Of a DNA stretch of 64,000 nt, positions 59,690-64,000 are shown one piece after another (the first letter of the stretch is position 1; the number at the start of each line of letters is the position of its first letter). A model generated the notes under the pieces. That model searched no databases. It saw only the letters and a list, made by a program, of their open reading frames with translations, and was not told the DNA's origin. The stretch covers positions 682,001 through 746,000 of the forward strand of contig JAEBUN010000022.1 of assembly GCA_023014365.1 (NCBI GenBank). Direction: 5' to 3'. The DNA comes from Lepiota brunneoincarnata. Lineage: Eukaryota; Basidiomycota; Agaricomycetes; Agaricales; Agaricaceae. The translations under genes were made by a program, and so were the position numbers.

Positions 59690-60620
59690 ATTGCAGTGCA
59701 GGTATCATACTTTGATCATTTTGTTGGGGTGATTACAGGGCCTGACCTACCTCAGTACGTCCCTGGCCTCTCTGTTCCTACTCGGTGCTGCTACTTATGT
59801 CCTTCTTTGTGTATAGCTGGGGGATGTGTTCTGCTGTCAAGAGTGCGCGCGCTTGCATCTGCCACACTTGCTGTTGGTGCACCTGTCGGTTGCCGTTGGC
59901 TTTAGCATGGACTGGGGTGTTGATGAGGAAGGCCCCACACAGCCTTTCCCCTTATCGCTCAAATCCTTACGAGGAAAAACAACATGGTGTTCATTGTTTC
60001 ACTTGTTCGGAACGGGCGGGCAACTACATGTACCTTTCTCCATTTTCCACTTGTTTGAGTAGTCAAGGGAAGTTGTAGATCTCATTATACTGCTGGTCTT
60101 TGGCATTTCGGTCGTGGTCGCGTTCGTGTACTGGCAATGATTCCTTGAGGAGATGCGGAGCGAACCACGGGGAGCGCTTCAGAGGCTTAAACAACACCGC
60201 GGGCAGGAAAGCGTGAAGAGTCAAGGACGGGGAGAGGAACCAAGGGCGGCAGTCACATGTAAGACTCGAGAAATTTGAAGAGGGTCTGCCGCTGTCGGCT
60301 ATATGAAGGTCTCTCTGTGGGTTCGCACAATCGTAAGGTTGGTCGCAGCAAGGCTACAACGCTTCTGGCTTGGATTCACTACTTGGAGGTTTTGGTGCAG
60401 GTCCCATGTTTGTCTTCCATATTCTCTTGTGCTTCTCCTTGCCAGAAACTGAAAGCAAATGAGTTTGTGGCCGTATTCTAAAGCTGCACAGGTGCCGCTC
60501 CCCTCCGAACCATCGTTCACTTATTGTCATCATATTGAATACGTAAGCCTCCCTCTACTTCTCTCACGACAACACCTCAACAAGCAATTAGCTCTGAGAA
60601 TACTTAGCGCATCATTCATT
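59690..60620 (+). pseudogene. MFS transporter remnant D4
   Basis: The duplicate of D1 (42410-44370) without the poly(A)-tailed insertion, and with an internal loss of part of the exon-6 equivalent (the join is near 60010). It includes the exon-4 start (GTGCAGGTATCATACTTTGATC), the VGAPVG-like segment, FGISVVVAFVYWQ-type coding near 60100 and the exon-7 equivalent near 60310-60400. Confidence 0.7.
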
Positions 60621-61129
60621 ACTTTTTATCCACCACCCCTCTATCAGGACTCGATCTGTTGACACTGGACCGTACCTCATGCTTTTCTCACTGTGTGGCA
60701 TGTGAATTATTTTATATTTAGACTTGTTCTTTCTTCTTTGTTAACCTAAGTCTATAACTACCCCTCACATCATTGAACTCCATGCTCGTTGTCCATCTCA
60801 CCTCCCCACCACCTTATTGCCACTCCATCAACTCCGGCGCAACTCGCCATCGCCACCCCATTGAGAAAGGCCCATAGGGTTTAGTTTCCGGGTTCGGAAT
60901 AGCAAGCTTCCTCAGTGATTCAGACCAGAACGGGCCCACTTCTGCCCCTCTATCAGACTTGGTATAGGTGTAATTGAGTGCGAACCAACACAATTCCTGG
61001 AAACTAGATCACATTCTCACTTCAGATTCACTCCCGGAACGCTGGACGTGCCTCATGCCTATCTGCCCGCCTCGGTGCTGAGTTCCCCACTCGAATACTA
61101 TCCACTCCCTACCTGAACTTTATTAGTAA
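60621..61129. other. Intergenic repeat unit, duplicate of 44371-44879
   Basis: Same content as 44371-44879, with moderate divergence. No gene recognised. Confidence 0.5.
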
Positions 61130-61800
61130 TATCTTGCCTACTCGAGCACAAAATATAGGCCTTGCCCACATCGGTACATCCATGCCCCTCTCATCATTGT
61201 CGAGCGATGCTGGAGCTAGTTCTTTTTGGAAGGTTCGGGGTCGCGCACATGCATTCTCACCGCCGAGAGCATCCACGCTCATTTATTACTAATACGCTTG
61301 TCGGATCTGCTTTTGGCTGGTTTGGATATCGAAGGAAAGGACCATGTATATCCTTTCCCCCATCCCCCAAATCCAGGTCATAACGAAGAAAAAATAGAAT
61401 AATGTCGTGCTCACCATTTTACCTGTTCACCATTATCAGCATGCTTGTTTCATCCACAGTCCCTTACACATAGAAAATGATATTCCGCACCCAGAAAACC
61501 ATGGAGACGTGGACCGGCTAGGTGCGATGTTGGCTGTTACAGGCTTGGTTTTGGCAGAGCGATTGCATCGGGTGGGTGGGTGACTGGATGTATATGCTCG
61601 TTATTTTCCGTTCCTTTGAGTGCCCAGGGGTAATACAAACATCATTGAACTGTTGGCCTTTGGAACTTGTGGCCGCATTACGGTATCGACAGAAGTTCCT
61701 TGAAAAGATGTAGAGGAGGGCCAAAAGAAGCTTCGAAGGACCCGGCAATACTGTGAATGTGAGAGCATAAAGGCTCAAGCATTGGGAGGGAAGAGGGTAG
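61130..61800 (+). pseudogene. MFS transporter remnant D5
   Basis: The duplicate of D2 (44880-45760). It retains the SRA-like segment, the exon-6 equivalent (CTGTTCACCATTATCAGCAT, then GACGTGGACCGGCTAGGTGC) and the loop around CAGAAGTTCCTTGAAAAGATG. Homology to the other copy ends near 61820, which I take as the right edge of the segmental duplication. Confidence 0.68.
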
Positions 61801-62274
61801 GTCACCTCGCTTCACGGATGCGAGGTTCCTAACAGTGCTCCTTGCCTGGCCAGCGACTCGAGACTTGTCCTGGCCCTCAGATTCACCATAGCTAAGGGTT
61901 ATCAAGAGGTCATACCTCAATTCCAAGGGTATAGATCGAGTAAATTCAATTTTTTGGGTATATTCAAATTTTGATGTATTACTGGTTGAGCTCATCCCAG
62001 CTAATGCCAATGCTGGGGAGTTCTTGTTGATGGAAGAGGACTTAGACATCATGTAGTTGTGTATGTTGTCAAGTCAGAATGCATTTCAAAGGCTCTGTTT
62101 CACTGCAAATTTGCTGTGAATCACAACTGTGAATTAGGTCACGGACCTAATTCACTCCACACCAAATGGGAGTACTCTATTTGCAAATCCCAGGTTTTTT
62201 GGCAGTGTGAATGCCGAGTTGTCAGTAATCTATGTTCCCTGCTTGATAACCACCACCCGGGCCTACAGCGAGTA
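61801..62274. other. Right flank of the duplication, no gene recognised
   Basis: A minus-strand frame beginning at 62052 (MMSKSSSINKNSPALALAGM) runs toward the duplication edge and then into remnant D5. It could be the 5' end of a gene cut off there, but its composition is not diagnostic. A plus-strand frame 62059-62304 contains an inverted repeat and looks non-coding. Confidence 0.35.
62129..62155. repeat. Perfect 11-bp inverted repeat, 5-nt spacer
   Basis: GTGAATTAGGT, then CACGG, then ACCTAATTCAC. The surrounding 62090-62260 has repeated AATTCAC/GTGAAT words, as in many small transposon ends or LTR remnants. Confidence 0.7.
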
Positions 62275-62940
62275 TCACTGGCCGGCCCCATGCCAGAGTC
62301 CTAGCTTCGGTAATACAGAGTGCATGACAATATATTCGCGGTTTCCTTGTTCCTCTTTAAACATCCCTCCTTTGATCATGGGATCCACGAACAACGGTCC
62401 AATCCATGTGAACCACCCCAACACGTATACAAATCCAAGGAACTTCTCTACGCAGTTCAGGTGTTTGGGATTGCTGAAAATCTGGAAAAGGACATGTCTT
62501 TCGAAAATGATAGCGAGGGGTTGGAGCGCGAAGAATAACAGGGAGTCAAGACTGAATTCGTTCAGCATCATATATTCTCCTGCGCTATGGATGGTGCCAG
62601 AGACGAGGAAAAGGGCACCGCTGGTGGCGGTCGACGGCCAGGCACGTGATGACTTTTTTTTTTTTTTGTACTCTGCATTTATATACCGCAACAAGCAGAC
62701 TAGTGCTAAGACGCGGTGGGCCCACTGTATTAACAGATGGACCCCCTCGAGAGGTGGAATATCTATATGGGTAAAGGTCTGAAAAAAATGTGGAGGTTTC
62801 TAATAGTGTGGTGTACTCACGTGATGACATTTCCGCTACTCGAACACTTCCCGTTCGGTCCTGACCCGACATCGGACGATTCTGTGCATCAACCGCCTCA
62901 AGTTTTATCGCCGTACTCTCTGTGTTGACCTCCGAATAGT
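62275..62940 (-). pseudogene. Wax-synthase/MBOAT-like acyltransferase remnant
   Basis: The minus-strand frame 62653-62275 reads GALFLVSGTIHSAGEYMM, LLFFALQPLAIIFERHVLF and FVYVLGWFTWIGPLFVDPMI. This is the C-terminal part of fungal wax-synthase-like MBOAT proteins, membrane acyltransferases often found beside terpenoid or peptide metabolite genes. The SGxxHS histidine matches the family's active-site region. A poly(A)-tailed insertion (62654-62817) lies immediately upstream, and beyond it the frame continues only to about 62940, without the expected N-terminal membrane segments. The gene is truncated and interrupted. Confidence 0.7.
62654..62817 (-). mobile_element. Short poly(A)-tailed retro-insertion, 11-bp target duplication
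   Basis: CACGTGATGAC occurs exactly on both sides (62643-62653 and 62818-62828). On the minus strand the 164-bp insert ends in 15 A residues (plus-strand T run 62654-62668). No RNA-polymerase-III A or B box and no clear AATAAA is visible; TATAAA lies about 15 bases before the tail. It is a target-primed insertion of unknown source RNA, placed inside the MBOAT remnant. Confidence 0.8.
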
Positions 62941-63358
62941 GTCATCTCCCTCTTCACAACCAGCAGCTACCATCACGCTCGAAACACTTCTAGACCCAAA
63001 GTTGAAACAGTCGGGCTGACGGCTCAATGCGGAGTATTAGCTTAGAGATGACAGCAGCTTAAAGGATGCCATCACGAATGGCTCAAAAAAAGTTCCCTGT
63101 CTCTGTGAGCCAGAGGCCCTGCTTGCGAATCCTTCTGGTTGGTATAGCACCTGGTTTTCGATATATATATGGCGTCAGCGAACACTCTGGCTGACATGCA
63201 AGCCCGGCTTCAGGGACGCTGTATACTTGCCCAGTGATTAAATGCTCACGAGCGCTTCAAGTGCTGTTCAAGATACGTATTAGAAGCACAAATACATGTC
63301 AATTCCCCCCACGCACATCTATAAAGCCTCCGCATCAACCCTTTCCTCTTCAAGTGAA
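62941..63358. other. Intergenic, promoter side of the last gene
   Basis: No gene recognised. TATAAA lies at 63320-63325, followed by a pyrimidine-rich stretch (CTTTCCTCTTC) just before the ATG at 63359. TATATATATGG also occurs near 63160. Confidence 0.4.
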
Positions 63359-64000
63359 ATGTCCCCAGAAAGCCCTACTCAGACTCTCAGCACCAGTGGC
63401 GATCAGACCACTTATTGTTCACGTGCCCCGCTTCAAACAGTGGAAGAAGCCAATCCAACTTCTACTTGGAGCAATGATCCCCGCGGGGGGCAAAGCCCAG
63501 GAACCGGGGCATTTCGGAGCCCTGGAGGTAAAGTCAAGAAGGCTCCCTTTAGCGGTGTTGGCAGTCTCCTTCGCAAGCTTCCTTTCTCTAGAATGTCTGC
63601 GGACAAGTCACAAAGCGAACAAGACGCTCAACGGCGGTCAAGTACTGCATCTAAGGACAACTTCGTTATGGTGGGGCTTGACCCATCCACCTCGGGTGCG
63701 TGTCTCCTCTCCCCTTCTCCCATGATCATCAGCAAGAACCAGCGTGTGCGCAGCCCGCCATTCTGTCATAAATGCTAGAAACCGTGATCAGGGAGATGAC
63801 ATTGGAGCGGTACGTGAACCCTTCTCCTCGGGGTCGCTTGCATTTAACTCTGCATGACCAGACTAAACCCTTGCGAGATTCCCTTCCTCGCGAAGGAATT
63901 ACCCAGCCCGATGACGATGACGATGAGGAAATGTCGGAACCTGACTTTTCGGAGGTCCTCTTGCCATCCGAAACACAAGATGTGAACAACGATGAATTAG
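63359..64000 (+). CDS. Unidentified Ser-rich protein, 5' part, runs off the window
   Basis: The start may be the ATG at 63359 (MSPESPTQTLSTSGD) or the in-frame ATG at 63296; I prefer the former because it follows a TATA box and pyrimidine tract. Exon 1 runs to about 63695, and an intron (GTGCGT...TGCTAG) ends at 63779. Exon 2 continues in phase: TVIREMTLERYVNPSPRGRL, then an acidic run (QPDDDDDEEMSEPDFSEV), open to the last base. The N-terminus is Ser/Thr/Pro-rich with a basic patch (GVGSLLRKLPFSRM); the product looks soluble and disordered. No family recognised. Confidence 0.6.

Noticed and set aside
62275..62694. Complete acyltransferase gene
   Set aside because: Only the C-terminal membrane part is present, and upstream sequence is an insertion followed by unrelated frame.
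12509..62940. Secondary-metabolite gene cluster (P450s, MFS transporters, MBOAT acyltransferase)
   Set aside because: No polyketide, peptide or terpene backbone enzyme is present, most candidate genes are broken, and F-box genes and hsp10 separate them. Duplication explains the grouping better.

Overview
The window reads as nuclear DNA from a filamentous basidiomycete, most likely an Agaricomycete. Genes are interrupted by many short GT-AG introns of about 45-75 bp. The protein families are typical of that group: NB-ARC/TPR proteins, F-box/LRR-like proteins, multi-copy P450s, DHA2-type MFS transporters, DUF6533 membrane proteins, and a chromodomain-bearing Ty3/gypsy element. No bacterial features, rRNA, tRNA or CRISPR were seen.

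Layout. 0.7-10.5 kb: a degenerate NB-ARC/TPR (NLR-like) gene split by a Ty3/gypsy chromovirus (1828-9061) with 2%-divergent LTRs and an extra zinc-knuckle ORF after pol. 12.5-26.8 kb: a minus-strand tandem array of three closely related P450 genes, each linked to a piece of an F-box-like gene; each P450 copy carries its own inactivating lesion. 27.4-35.0 kb: a duplicated pair of F-box genes on the minus strand. The right-hand pair reads open; the left-hand pair is broken, and one member carries a roughly 0.7-kb insertion. 35.2-35.7 kb: an intact mitochondrial Hsp10 gene whose start codon is cut off from the rest by its first intron. 36-62 kb: a plus-strand MFS cluster with two intact transporters (36053-38375 and 46880-49233), one broken copy (53880-55756) and at least five decayed fragments. 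These are interleaved with two minus-strand DUF6533 genes. Most of this is a segmental duplication, about 36.5-45.7 kb matching about 53.9-61.8 kb. A secreted M28-like peptidase gene lies between the two copies. 62.3-64 kb: a wax-synthase/MBOAT-like remnant and the 5' part of an unidentified gene that leaves the window.

The region is an accessory, duplication-rich block around one housekeeping gene (hsp10). There is no backbone synthase, so P450, transporter and acyltransferase should not be read as one biosynthetic cluster. The most unusual items are two poly(A)-tailed insertions with perfect target-site duplications (43101-43666 and 62654-62817), the ATG-only coding first exon of hsp10, the CpG-biased decay of the retrotransposon, and the parallel breakage of all three P450 copies by different mutations. 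Exon boundaries were placed by eye from GT/AG signals, reading phase and comparison between paralogues inside the window.
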